Of a stretch of 64,000 bases of DNA, positions 63,351-64,000 are shown one piece after another; the first letter of the stretch is position 1; each line of letters starts with the position of its first letter. Source of the stretch: Pseudoponticoccus marisrubri (lineage in GTDB: Bacteria; Pseudomonadota; Alphaproteobacteria; Rhodobacterales; Rhodobacteraceae). The stretch is from positions 248,001-312,000 of the forward strand of contig NZ_LPXO01000001.1 in NCBI RefSeq assembly GCF_001482405.1, written 5' to 3'. The translations under genes and the position numbers were made by a program. A model generated the notes under the pieces. That model ran no database searches. It had not been told where the DNA came from and was given only the letters and a program-made list of their open reading frames with translations.

Positions 63351-64000
63351 GCCAGCACCTCGACCGCCCCGAGCAGCGCGCAGAGCGCCAGCATGGCGCC
63401 GGCAAAGACCGCGTCGCGCCGGGCATAGGCAAAGCGCTCCAACAGGGGGATCCGCCCGTCGAAGCCGCGGCATTTCATGGCGTCGAGGATCCGTTCGGAG
63501 CGTTCGATGGCCCGGACCAACATCATGCCGACAAGATAGCCGATGCTGCGATAGGTGTGCCAGTTCGTGCCGGGCCGGAAGCCGCGCACCTTCATCGAGA
63601 CGCGCAGGCGCTGGTATTCCTCGTGCAGCACCTCGATGTAGCGGATGGTGAACATCATCAGGTGCACCAGCCGCTCGGGGCAGCGCAGCGCGTGCAGCGC
63701 GTGGCCCAGCGTGACCGGCTCCATCGAGCCGACCAGCACCATCAGCGCCAGCACCACGGCATTGGCGGTCAGGCCGATCTCGATCGCCTGCGCCAGCCCC
63801 TGCCACGAGGCTGTCAGCCCCCAGAGCGTGAAGATCGCCTCGCCCGGCACGGTGAAGGGCAGCAGGACCAGCATGAACAGGATGAACCCGTCCATCAGGA
63901 TCATGCGGCGCAGCGTGCGGCGGGCCGGCATGGGCGACAACGCCAGCAGCGCCAGCGCGCCCCCCAGCGCGGCCAGCAGCGCGGTCAGCGTGGACAGCGC
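63347..64000 (-). CDS. cbiQ: ECF transporter T component (CbiQ), 5' end outside window
   Basis: 218 visible codons, open to the window edge (first visible residues ALSTLTALLAALGGALALLA). Several membrane helices (MDGFILFMLVLLPFTVPGEA, AVVLALMVLVGSM, YLVGMMLVRAIERSER) and the coupling helices with Ala-Arg-Gly like motifs typical of T components (SMKVRGF and AMKCRGFDGR) are visible. With cbiO it forms the energising module for cobalt import. The Met-containing start seen at 63940 is probably internal. Confidence 0.9.
   Translation of the reverse strand, partial: ALSTLTALLAALGGALALLALSPMPARRTLRRMILMDGFILFMLVLLPFTVPGEAIFTLWGLTASWQGLAQAIEIGLTANAVVLALMVLVGSMEPVTLGHALHALRCPERLVHLMMFTIRYIEVLHEEYQRLRVSMKVRGFRPGTNWHTYRSIGYLVGMMLVRAIERSERILDAMKCRGFDGRIPLLERFAYARRDAVFAGAMLALCALLGAVEVLA

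Overview
The window is a high-GC alphaproteobacterial chromosome segment, most likely from the Rhodobacteraceae (Rhodobacterales). Support for this: a gene-transfer-agent type endolysin/holin pair, the aerobic (late cobalt insertion) cobalamin pathway with DUF1636 and Lin0512 companions, a Fur/Mur regulator, a zwf-pgl-pgi Entner-Doudoroff entry operon, and copies of an intergenic GAGTATTTT...AAAGATGAAAG repeat that I associate with this family.

Layout. 1-22.3 kb is core chromosome: the 3' part of citrate synthase, a large acidic protein with two 152-residue repeats that may be exported by type I secretion, a PaaG-like enoyl-CoA hydratase, ccmF-ccmH, the GTA-type lysis pair, a DUF985 cupin, a repeat-bearing periplasmic PRC-barrel protein, zwf-pgl-pgi, a radical SAM protein, a nucleoside hydrolase, a GNAT enzyme, a CBS-domain membrane protein, SelO, two EamA transporters, a DUF533/TerB-like protein and a Fur-family regulator.

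22,317-39,127 is a 16.8-kb integrated element bounded by a 25-bp direct repeat. The right copy is the 3' end of an intact tRNA-Thr(GGT) gene next to a tyrosine integrase. The element encodes portal, fused protease-capsid, connector, head closure, tail completion, tail chaperones, HNH nuclease, both terminase subunits and a tape measure. I find no tail tube, baseplate, fibre or lysis gene. Its left end is a probable maintenance operon: ribbon-helix-helix regulator behind a promoter with two operator palindromes, HUH-type Rep, and a Phd-like antitoxin with an ADP-ribosyltransferase-like toxin. A McrA-like SRA-HNH nuclease sits on the opposite strand in the middle of the head genes as probable defence cargo. 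The element looks like a capsid-encoding phage satellite or a strongly reduced prophage.

39.1-43.7 kb returns to core genes (tRNA-Thr, murA, DUF2948, hisD). From 42.8 kb to the end lies a near-complete aerobic cobalamin cluster. One arm (minus strand) carries cobO, two Lin0512 paralogues, a phosphoesterase, a HAD phosphatase and cobQ. The other arm (plus strand) starts behind a cobalamin riboswitch and runs DUF1636-cobW-cobN-cobG-cobH-cobI-cobJ-(cobK inverted)-cobL-cobE-cobM-cobB-cobA-cobF, nearly all with overlapping start and stop codons. It faces an ECF-type cobalt uptake pair (cbiO, cbiQ) that runs off the window end.
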